This document shows positions 1 through 5,284 of a DNA stretch of 5,284 bases, piece after piece (within the stretch, counting starts at the first letter, position 1; every line of letters starts with the position of its first letter). The position numbers and the translations under genes are program-made. The notes beneath the pieces are model-generated. The model was not told the origin of the DNA. It saw only the letters and a list, made by a program, of their open reading frames with translations, and searched no databases. The DNA lies in the NCBI GenBank assembly GCA_018665505.1, contig JABJCS010000114.1, positions 1 to 5,284 of the forward strand, given 5' to 3'. This DNA comes from Alphaproteobacteria bacterium (GTDB lineage: Bacteria; Pseudomonadota; Alphaproteobacteria; UBA8366).

Positions 1-1
1 C

Positions 2-1045
2 ACATCCGGGACTACGGGGCGACCCAAGGGCACGGAACTGCCACCGACTATGTTCGCAGGCGGTGCCAGCGTGGCCGAGCATTTGGAAGCATTGAAGGAA
101 AATCCAGTTGCAGGATGCGGGACGCATCTTGTGGTCGGGCCTATGTATCATATAGGTCCACTCGCCGGGACGCGGTTACTGGCGGCGGGAGTTCCATCCG
201 TGATACTCGGCCGTTTCGATGCAGAGAAGACTCTGCGAACAATTGAACGCTATCGGATCGGCAGTACCACAATGGTGCCGACGCATTTTGTACGGTTGCT
301 GGACTTACCCGCCGACACCCGGAGCCAATACGACCTCTCCAGCCTGCAAAGAGTCAGTCACACCGGTGCGAAATGTCCTGTCGGAGTAAAACGGGGAATG
401 ATCGAGTGGTGGGGGCCAATCTTTGCCGAGGCCTACGGGGCCACCGAAGTTGGTGTCACTTGCCGTATTGATTCTAAAGAATGGCTCAAGTATCCGGGCT
501 CCGTCGGTCGGTCGTTGGCGCCATTTGAAGCCATCGTGCTCGATGACGATAACGAACCAGTCGCACCGGACACCGAAGGCAGGCTCTATTTTCGCGATAC
601 GAGCGGGCGCGGCGTCGTCTATCACGGCAATCCCGAGAAATCCGCCGAGGCCCATATCGCTCCTGGCGTCTTCACGCTCGGCGAGATCGGTTACATGAAT
701 GAAGACGGTTACGTCTACATCACCGATCGTTTCAGTGACATGGTTGTCTCCGGCGGCGTGAATATATACCCGGCGGAGGCTGAACATGTATTGCTGGGAC
801 ACCCGGCGGTTCGTGACGTTGCCTGTATCGGTGTGCCGCACGCGGAAATGGGGGAAGAGCTTAAGGCATTGGTGGTCTTACACGACCCGGAAGCCGGACC
901 ATTGCCGGATGAGTTGATATCGTGGTGCCGGGAGCGTCTGACACACTATAAATGTCCACGGTCTGTCGCGTTTTGCGATGATCTCGGGCGCAATACCATG
1001 GGAAAAGTGAATAAACGCACATTGCGTGCTCCCTATTGTAGCTGA
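2..1045 (+). CDS. AMP-forming acyl-CoA synthetase (ANL superfamily), 5' end outside window
   Basis: The last 347 residues of an adenylate-forming ligase that activates a carboxylic acid with ATP to an acyl-AMP and then to an acyl-CoA, in the cytoplasm. The frame is open from base 2 and begins inside the ATP-binding P-loop (TSGTTGRPKG, visible residues 1-10), so the ATG at 50 is internal and not the start. Further family motifs follow in order: YGATE at about 145-149, the GEIGYMNEDGYVYITDR stretch at about 227-243, the SGGVNIYPAEAE hinge region at about 250-261, and a C-terminal GRNTMGKVNKR with the expected catalytic lysine at about 335. The P-loop usually lies near residue 160-175 in this family, so about a third of the protein is missing and the full length would be near 510. 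The usual aspartate of the T-G-D motif is glutamate here (TLGE). A crotonase gene follows 27 bases downstream, probably in the same operon. The family is certain; the substrate (fatty, aromatic or terpenoid acid) is not visible. Confidence 0.94.
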   Translation, partial: TSGTTGRPKGTELPPTMFAGGASVAEHLEALKENPVAGCGTHLVVGPMYHIGPLAGTRLLAAGVPSVILGRFDAEKTLRTIERYRIGSTTMVPTHFVRLLDLPADTRSQYDLSSLQRVSHTGAKCPVGVKRGMIEWWGPIFAEAYGATEVGVTCRIDSKEWLKYPGSVGRSLAPFEAIVLDDDNEPVAPDTEGRLYFRDTSGRGVVYHGNPEKSAEAHIAPGVFTLGEIGYMNEDGYVYITDRFSDMVVSGGVNIYPAEAEHVLLGHPAVRDVACIGVPHAEMGEELKALVVLHDPEAGPLPDELISWCRERLTHYKCPRSVAFCDDLGRNTMGKVNKRTLRAPYCS

Positions 1046-1072
1046 TTTCATATTCTAAACAGGGATAAATCG

Positions 1073-1924
1073 ATGACTTATACGACCATCCGCTACGAAA
1101 TGCCGTCGGAGCATGTCGCCCGCATCGTCTTGGCACGCGACGCCCAGCGCAATGCGCAGAGCAAACAAATGACATACGAGATGAATGACGCCTTCGACAG
1201 GGCCTCTCGAGACACGAATGTGAAGGTGATCGTTTTGGCGGCGGACGGTCCGCATTTCTGTTCCGGTCATGATCTCAGCGATAAAACCGAGATGTCGGAA
1301 TACGAGACGATTTCGCCGTGGGGCGGCTTCGAGCAACCGGGTGTCGAGGGGCGCCAAGCGCGCGAAGAAGAAATTTACTTCGGTATGTGTTGGCGCTGGC
1401 GGAATATTCCGAAGCCGACTATTGCGCAGGTACATGGCAAGACGATTGCTGGCGGGTTGATGCTAATTTGGGTCTGCGATCTGATCGTCGCGAGCGAGGA
1501 TGCGACTTTCTCCGATCCGGTTGTCGCGTTTGGCGTCAACGGGGTCGAGTATTTCGGTCATCCTTGGGAGTTCGGCGCACGGAAGGCAAAGGAAATGCTG
1601 TTCACCGGCGGCGTCATGTCGGCCCGAGAAGCGCGTTCCCTCGGCATGGTCAATCATGTAGTTCCACGTGAGGAGCTGGAAGAGTTTACGATGTCGCTCG
1701 CGAATCGTATCTCGTCTCGGCCCACGGTTGGTCTTCGCCTCGCCAAACAATCGGTCAATCAAGCGCAAGACGCGCAAGGTCTTTGGACGGCGTTGCAATC
1801 CTCGATGTCGCTCCAACAGCTCGGGCATTCCAATAATGCGGAACTCTATGGCCGAACAATCGATCCCAGTGGCGTTGATGTGATCCGTAGCGACGCGAAA
1901 GGCGATGCCTGGGACGTTGGTTGA
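1073..1924 (+). CDS. Crotonase-fold (enoyl-CoA hydratase/isomerase family) protein, atypical active site
   Basis: A complete 283-residue protein of the crotonase superfamily, which acts on acyl-CoA thioesters. The ATG at 1073 is supported by an AGGGA ribosome site at 1061-1065, seven bases away. The N-terminal half carries the CoA and oxyanion-hole segment FCSGHDLSD (62-70, with G65 and H66). The second oxyanion segment is HGKTIAGGLMLIWVCDLIVAS (121-141, with G127 and G128), followed by DATFSDPV (143-150). The C-terminal part has the usual SAREARSLGMVNHVVP (183-198) and a trimerisation-type helical tail. Aligned by eye to rat mitochondrial hydratase, the two catalytic glutamates (Glu144 and Glu164) fall on M130 and V150, so a classical syn-hydration mechanism is doubtful. 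A GVEYFGHPWEFG segment (157-168) sits where the family normally has a glycine-rich loop and may supply other catalytic groups. The protein could be an isomerase, hydrolase or lyase. The neighbours are an acyl-CoA synthetase and an alcohol dehydrogenase on the same strand. The fold is sure; the reaction is unknown. Confidence 0.93.
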   Translation: MTYTTIRYEMPSEHVARIVLARDAQRNAQSKQMTYEMNDAFDRASRDTNVKVIVLAADGPHFCSGHDLSDKTEMSEYETISPWGGFEQPGVEGRQAREEEIYFGMCWRWRNIPKPTIAQVHGKTIAGGLMLIWVCDLIVASEDATFSDPVVAFGVNGVEYFGHPWEFGARKAKEMLFTGGVMSAREARSLGMVNHVVPREELEEFTMSLANRISSRPTVGLRLAKQSVNQAQDAQGLWTALQSSMSLQQLGHSNNAELYGRTIDPSGVDVIRSDAKGDAWDVG

Positions 1925-1963
1925 TGCGACCTATTTCGATTGAGACAATAACAGGCACGTCCT

Positions 1964-3574
1964 ATGAGCAGTGAAGAGACTTATGACTATATCATCGTCG
2001 GCGCGGGGTCCGCGGGGGCAGCTGTCGCCCACAGGCTTTCGGCGGATGAGAAGAACCGAGTCTTGCTGTTGGAAGCCGGGCCGGCGAGCCATCACTGGTC
2101 CCGCGTCCCGCTCGGGTATGCCAAGCTGCTTCATAATCCGAAGGCGAATTGGCGCTATCATTCGGAGCCCATGGCGAACGCGAATGGACGCAGCCTCTAC
2201 GTGCCGCGCGGACGGATGCTCGGTGGTTCCAGCTCTATCAACGGTACTGCCTTCGTTCGCGGTCAGGCGCAGGATTTCGACAGCTGGGCGCAAATGGGAA
2301 ATCGGGGCTGGAGCTATCAAGATGTCCTGCCGCATTTCAAGGCAATGGAGACCTATGAGGATGGCGGTGACGATGAATTCCGGGGGCGCGAGGGACCGTT
2401 ACGTGTGACCGACCCTGATGCGAGCGACCCGCTTTTCGCGACGGTGATCAAGGCCGCCGGTGAAGTAGGCGTCCGGCACAATCCGGATTATAACGGCGCT
2501 AACCAGGACGGTATCGCCATGAGCCAGGCGACAATTTCAAAAGGCCGCCGGATGAGCACCGCGCATTGCTATCTGGAGCCGATCCGTAACCGCCCCAACC
2601 TCCGCATCCAAACCGACGCGCTAACCGAAGCCCTTTTGCTTGATGGCAAACGCTGCACGGGTGTGCGCTATACGGTGGGTGGGACCGTGCGTGAGGCCCA
2701 TGCGACCCGCGAAGTGGTGGTCAGCGGCGGCTCGATCAATTCGCCGCAATTGCTGGAACTGTCAGGTATCGGGCAGCCTGAGCGCCTTCAGGGCTTGGGT
2801 ATTGCGGTCAATCACGCGTTGCCCGGCGTTGGTGAAAACCTTCGCGATCATTTTGCTCCTCGCACCCGTTGGTCCATCGGCGCGAAGGGGTACACCTTCA
2901 ATGATCGGGGGCGAGGGCTGGGCCTTATCGCGCAGGTCTTTAAATATGCGCTGTTCGGCAAGGGCATGTTCGGGATGGTCGCGGCACCCCTCCGGGCATT
3001 TGTCCGTTCGCGTGAAGGGTTGGAGGCACCTGATTTGTTACTAGGTTGGGTTCCGATGTTGTACGAATCCAATCCCGCACCGAAAATCTCGTCGCAATCC
3101 GGTATGACCTGTTATGCACATCCGATGCGACCTGAAAGTAAAGGCAGTATCCACGTCACTTCGTCCGACCCGCGAACCCAACCGGCGATTGATTTTAATT
3201 TCCTGTCGGCTCAGGTCGACGCGGATCTGACGGTCATCGCCGTACGCATTGCCCGTTCGATCATGACCGCACCCGCTTTGGCTGATTTGCAGGTTACGGA
3301 ATTAGCGCCCGGTGCAGCGCTGGAAACGGATGATGAGATCATAGAATGGGTTAAAGCCTCTGCGGAGACTACCTACCATCCGGTGGGCACCTGCAAGATG
3401 GGCTCGGATGAAATGGCCGTGGTCGATGAGCGGCTTCGGGTACGAGGTATTCAGGGACTGCGGGTGGCGGATGCGTCCATCATGCCAACGCTCACGTCCG
3501 GAAACACCAACGCACCCTCGATCATGATCGGTGAGAAGGCAGCGGCGATGGTACTTGAGGACGCCCGCGCCTGA
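1964..3574 (+). CDS. GMC-family FAD-dependent alcohol dehydrogenase/oxidoreductase
   Basis: A complete 536-residue glucose-methanol-choline oxidoreductase, normal in length for the choline dehydrogenase and AlkJ-type alcohol dehydrogenase branch. These enzymes oxidise an alcohol to an aldehyde with FAD and pass electrons to a quinone or another acceptor. The N-terminus begins almost at once with the dinucleotide-binding motif IIVGAGSAGAA (10-20), followed by the ribose-binding glutamate in LLLEAGP (E37). GMC signature 1 is at about 83-98 (GRMLGGSSSINGTAFV) and signature 2 at 256-270 (GSINSPQLLELSGIG). The active-site base is expected at H472 in TTYHPVGTCKMG, with the partner asparagine in SGNTNAPS (probably N516). 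No histidine lies at the position used for covalent flavin attachment in choline oxidase, so FAD is probably bound non-covalently. There is no signal peptide or membrane helix. The start has only a weak AGG eight bases upstream (1953-1955), but the motif spacing from M1 fits. The gene lies 39 bases after the crotonase gene. The substrate is not assigned; choline is not implied. Confidence 0.95.
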   Translation: MSSEETYDYIIVGAGSAGAAVAHRLSADEKNRVLLLEAGPASHHWSRVPLGYAKLLHNPKANWRYHSEPMANANGRSLYVPRGRMLGGSSSINGTAFVRGQAQDFDSWAQMGNRGWSYQDVLPHFKAMETYEDGGDDEFRGREGPLRVTDPDASDPLFATVIKAAGEVGVRHNPDYNGANQDGIAMSQATISKGRRMSTAHCYLEPIRNRPNLRIQTDALTEALLLDGKRCTGVRYTVGGTVREAHATREVVVSGGSINSPQLLELSGIGQPERLQGLGIAVNHALPGVGENLRDHFAPRTRWSIGAKGYTFNDRGRGLGLIAQVFKYALFGKGMFGMVAAPLRAFVRSREGLEAPDLLLGWVPMLYESNPAPKISSQSGMTCYAHPMRPESKGSIHVTSSDPRTQPAIDFNFLSAQVDADLTVIAVRIARSIMTAPALADLQVTELAPGAALETDDEIIEWVKASAETTYHPVGTCKMGSDEMAVVDERLRVRGIQGLRVADASIMPTLTSGNTNAPSIMIGEKAAAMVLEDARA

Positions 3575-3597
3575 CAGGGGCGTAGGCGGTCTCAGGC
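3569..3597. repeat. Short inverted repeat spanning the convergent stop codons
   Basis: GCCTGA at 3569-3574 and its reverse complement TCAGGC at 3592-3597 flank the 17-base gap between the two convergent genes. Each arm is the last alanine codon plus the TGA stop of one gene. A second, mutually exclusive six-base pairing exists (ACGCCC 3561-3566 with GGGCGT 3578-3583). Neither is followed by a T run on either strand, so this is not a recognisable intrinsic terminator. The symmetry may simply reflect both genes ending in GCC TGA. If transcription from either side stops here, it must do so by collision, by Rho, or inside the opposing gene. Confidence 0.3.
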
Positions 3598-4881
3598 CAC
3601 AGTGCGCATGAAACGATCCATTTCGGTATCCAGCCGATCCATAGGATTGACCAGGTCGCTCGCCGACCAAATGACCTGAATGGTTGAGGAGTACGAGCTA
3701 ACGGATGAGCCGACGACATTTTGAATATTGTCGGTCACGGTTAGAATGTCATCCAACAGCAAACGTGTTTGTTTCGAAATTTCTGGCGTAGCCGCCGATT
3801 GTTGCTCGACCGCTGCGGCGATTCCGGTACCTATCTCGCTGACATTTTGGCTCGACTTACTGATGCTGCCTATCGTGTCGACGGCGGCGCTTGTATGTTC
3901 TTGAATGCTGTTCACGTGGGTCACGATATTTTCAGTTGCGGTCGCGGTTTGGGTTGTGAGTGCCTTTACTTCACTTGCGACAACGGCGAAGCCTTTTCCC
4001 GCTTCACCGGCGCGCGCTGCCTCGATCGTGGCGTTCAAGGCCAATAAATTGGTTTGATTGGCAATGTCGGTTATGAGTTCGATGATAGCGCCGATTTCTT
4101 CGGCAGTGGTTGCCAACGCCTCGATCATCTCTGTGGCTTTTAGCGTCTCTTCCGCGGCAGCGTTCGCCGATGTCGACAGGTTGCTCACTTGCTGGCCGAT
4201 TTCACCGATGGAAGCTTCAAGTTCTTCGGTGGCGCCAGCGACGACCTGTACATTCTCAGAGACGCGATTGGCAGCCTCGGAGACTTCAATCGATTTGTTT
4301 GTAGAATCACCGACCGCGGATCCGGTCGATGTCGAAACGTCGACGATTTCTTCGGATTTATCTTTTACAAGATAGACGAGGTTTTTCACCGTGTCGCCGA
4401 GTTCCACCGTTAAATTATGGACTTCTTCCATGGTGTCGATGGCCGAGTTTATGGTTTTGCTGCCATTGAGGAATGCTCCGGTCATTCCTCTCTCAACGAT
4501 CTTTCGGAAGTATCTTTTTTGGCTGACATGCTGCATCGCCGCAGCGGATTCACGAACAAAAGCGTCGGCGCGATCCACGGATAGATTGAAACCATTGCAG
4601 AAACCGCCAATTGGTCCGGTTTCATCGATGTGGAGAATTCGCCGTTCGAAATTGCCTGCATTTAAGGCGTCGCAAACATCCGAAGCGTCGGTAAATGCCG
4701 TATGGATTTTCTTCTGGGCGATGTAGCCGTAACTGATGGCCAGAAGAGTGCCGGCCAGAAAGATGGTCGATATAATTGTGTCGCTATTCGGAACGAGGTT
4801 GGGGATGGCGCTGATACAGGTAGAAATGCCACCGAGAATAAGAGCCGCGCGCAATCTAAATAGAGAACACCCATCTTTCAT
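3592..4881 (-). CDS. Methyl-accepting chemotaxis protein without its own sensory domain
   Basis: A 429-residue membrane-anchored chemoreceptor that would signal to CheA/CheW. Two hydrophobic helices, about residues 11-29 and 35-55, are joined by only a few polar residues, so there is no periplasmic sensor. A HAMP-like linker follows (about 56-150), with [10 protein letters not shown], then [10 protein letters not shown] and [14 protein letters not shown]. The signalling domain runs from about 160 to 429. Its highly conserved hairpin tip is [40 protein letters not shown], cited here by position: 269-308. Two stretches fit the methylation consensus exactly, with the residue pairs E219-E220 and E359-Q360. 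No C-terminal NWETF-type pentapeptide is present. The ATG at 4881 is chosen because AAAGG lies eight bases upstream; an in-frame GTG at 4890 overlaps that site and is unlikely. The gene overlaps the upstream PAS gene by 26 bases in another frame, which suggests translational coupling and a shared function as receptor and sensor. Its stop lies 17 bases from the convergent GMC gene. Confidence 0.94.
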   Translation of the reverse strand: MKDGCSLFRLRAALILGGISTCISAIPNLVPNSDTIISTIFLAGTLLAISYGYIAQKKIHTAFTDASDVCDALNAGNFERRILHIDETGPIGGFCNGFNLSVDRADAFVRESAAAMQHVSQKRYFRKIVERGMTGAFLNGSKTINSAIDTMEEVHNLTVELGDTVKNLVYLVKDKSEEIVDVSTSTGSAVGDSTNKSIEVSEAANRVSENVQVVAGATEELEASIGEIGQQVSNLSTSANAAAEETLKATEMIEALATTAEEIGAIIELITDIANQTNLLALNATIEAARAGEAGKGFAVVASEVKALTTQTATATENIVTHVNSIQEHTSAAVDTIGSISKSSQNVSEIGTGIAAAVEQQSAATPEISKQTRLLLDDILTVTDNIQNVVGSSVSSYSSTIQVIWSASDLVNPMDRLDTEMDRFMRTVA

Positions 4882-5284
4882 AATCGACACCTTTATCTTT
4901 CAAAATTCCCAATAACATTTCGGTTGAGGCGGATAGGCCTTGTTTTCGATCTTCGAATTCTTCTTCTTTAGCTAAAAGGGCTGCGTAAAGCGGTTCGATC
5001 GTTTCTGTTATTGTTGTGTTGGACGGAACCCGGCGGCTTGAGTGATAACCTACGACCGATCCTTCGGCGTCGAAGCTCGGCGTAACATGTGCGAGTACCC
5101 AATAGTGGTCGCCGAACTTCGCGCGATTGATTACATAGGCAAATATCTCATTCCCGGATTCAATTGTGTCCCATAGAAATTTGAAAATGCATCGCGGCAT
5201 TTTAGGATGCCGAATTAGACTATGCGGTTGATCTAGAACTTCGATTTCGCTGTAATCCGCGTAGTCGGCCGGGGCTTTGCCCTC
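4856..5284 (-). CDS. Stand-alone PAS sensor protein, Aer-type PAS domain, 5' end outside window
   Basis: The last 142 residues of a soluble PAS-domain protein. The frame stays open through the right edge of the window, so the ATG at 5200 is internal: it is the Met of the conserved IRHPKMP motif (visible residues 24-30). Other motifs shared with the aerotaxis receptor Aer are [11 protein letters not shown] (34-44), [11 protein letters not shown] (53-63) and VVGYHSSRR (77-85). Aer uses FAD in this fold to sense redox state. Here the aspartate of RHPDMP is Lys28 and the tryptophan before the NR motif is Phe48, so the cofactor could be FAD, another group or none. After the PAS core a charged helical tail (about 96-142) ends in [17 protein letters not shown] and a TAG stop. 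The tail looks intact and not truncated, because it has its own helical structure and a stop beyond the PAS domain. The gene overlaps the chemoreceptor gene by 26 bases and probably encodes its sensory partner. The PAS family is sure; the ligand is unknown. Confidence 0.92.
   Translation of the reverse strand, partial: EGKAPADYADYSEIEVLDQPHSLIRHPKMPRCIFKFLWDTIESGNEIFAYVINRAKFGDHYWVLAHVTPSFDAEGSVVGYHSSRRVPSNTTITETIEPLYAALLAKEEEFEDRKQGLSASTEMLLGILKDKGVDYERWVFSI
4890..4894 (-). promoter_or_regulatory. Ribosome binding site of the chemoreceptor gene, inside the PAS gene
   Basis: Read on the minus strand this is AAAGG, eight bases before the ATG at 4881. It lies within the codons for Lys-Gly near the end of the PAS protein, so ribosomes finishing that gene pass directly over it. 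It decides the start of the receptor gene: an in-frame GTG at 4890 would begin inside this site. Confidence 0.65.

Noticed and set aside
50..52. ATG at 50 as the start of the acyl-CoA synthetase
   Set aside because: The same frame is open from base 2 and encodes the ATP-binding P-loop upstream of this Met, so the start lies outside the window.
305..841. 178-residue open frame on the minus strand
   Set aside because: It lies fully antisense to the acyl-CoA synthetase, resembles no family I know, and is explained by codon bias in the real gene.
1051..1056. TATTCT as a -10 promoter element before the crotonase gene
   Set aside because: No -35 element at the right distance, and the 27-base gap between same-strand genes fits an operon junction.
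1463..1828. 121-residue open frame on the minus strand inside the crotonase gene
   Set aside because: It is an antisense shadow with no domain motif and no plausible ribosome site context.
1931..2335. 134-residue open frame on the minus strand over the GMC start
   Set aside because: It is antisense to the strongly conserved FAD-binding region. Its composition is that of a shadow frame.
1964..3574. Naming the GMC enzyme choline dehydrogenase (BetA)
   Set aside because: No betaine-aldehyde dehydrogenase, BetI or choline transporter gene is in view. The neighbours are CoA-thioester enzymes, so only the family can be supported.
3561..3583. Hairpin ACGCCC/GGGCGT as an intrinsic terminator for the GMC gene
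   Set aside because: The stem is only six pairs with an 11-base loop and no following T run.
4058..4375. 105-residue Ser/Ala-rich open frame on the plus strand
   Set aside because: It is antisense to the receptor's coiled-coil signalling domain, and its low-complexity composition mirrors the heptad-rich real gene.
4856..4881. A frameshift mutation breaking a single PAS-receptor gene in two
   Set aside because: The PAS protein has a proper helical tail beyond the domain and its own stop. The receptor has its own ribosome site, start and N-terminal membrane helices, so both look like intact genes.
4888..4890. GTG at 4890 as the receptor start
   Set aside because: It overlaps the only good ribosome site (AAAGG at 4890-4894), which is correctly spaced for the ATG at 4881.
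5198..5200. ATG on the minus strand at 5200 as the start of the PAS gene
   Set aside because: It is the Met of the conserved RHPKMP motif. The frame continues with PAS-like sequence ([11 protein letters not shown]) to the window edge.

Overview
The window reads as ordinary chromosome of a Gram-negative bacterium, most likely an alphaproteobacterium. Two things suggest this: the style of the chemotaxis genes (a short-loop, membrane-anchored receptor next to a stand-alone PAS protein) and a moderate-to-high GC content with tightly packed genes. The taxonomic call is inference from gene style, not from a marker gene. All five protein genes meet or nearly meet; no gap is longer than about 40 bases. 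I see no RNA gene, CRISPR array, insertion sequence or attachment site.

Right-pointing block (2-3574): three genes in one direction with gaps of 27 and 39 bases, probably one operon. The first is the C-terminal two thirds of an AMP-forming acyl-CoA synthetase, cut by the window edge inside or just before its ATP-binding P-loop. The second is a crotonase-fold (enoyl-CoA hydratase/isomerase family) protein that lacks both classical catalytic glutamates. The third is a complete FAD-dependent GMC-family alcohol dehydrogenase. Together they look like a small catabolic cassette: an alcohol is oxidised, an acid is activated to its CoA thioester, and the CoA thioester is processed further. The substrate cannot be read from the sequence.

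Left-pointing block (3592-5284): two overlapping genes that converge on the catabolic block, with only 17 bases between the two stop codons. The upstream gene (cut by the right edge) encodes a PAS protein with motifs related to the PAS domain of the aerotaxis receptor Aer. The downstream gene encodes a methyl-accepting chemotaxis protein with two membrane helices, almost no periplasmic loop, a HAMP-like linker and a full signalling hairpin, but no sensory domain of its own. The two genes overlap by 26 bases, and the ribosome binding site of the second lies in the conserved-looking tail of the first. The simplest reading is an energy or redox taxis receptor split into two translationally coupled polypeptides.

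The points most worth checking are the split PAS/receptor pair and the crotonase with a rewired active site. Nothing in the window clearly amounts to a wholly new system.
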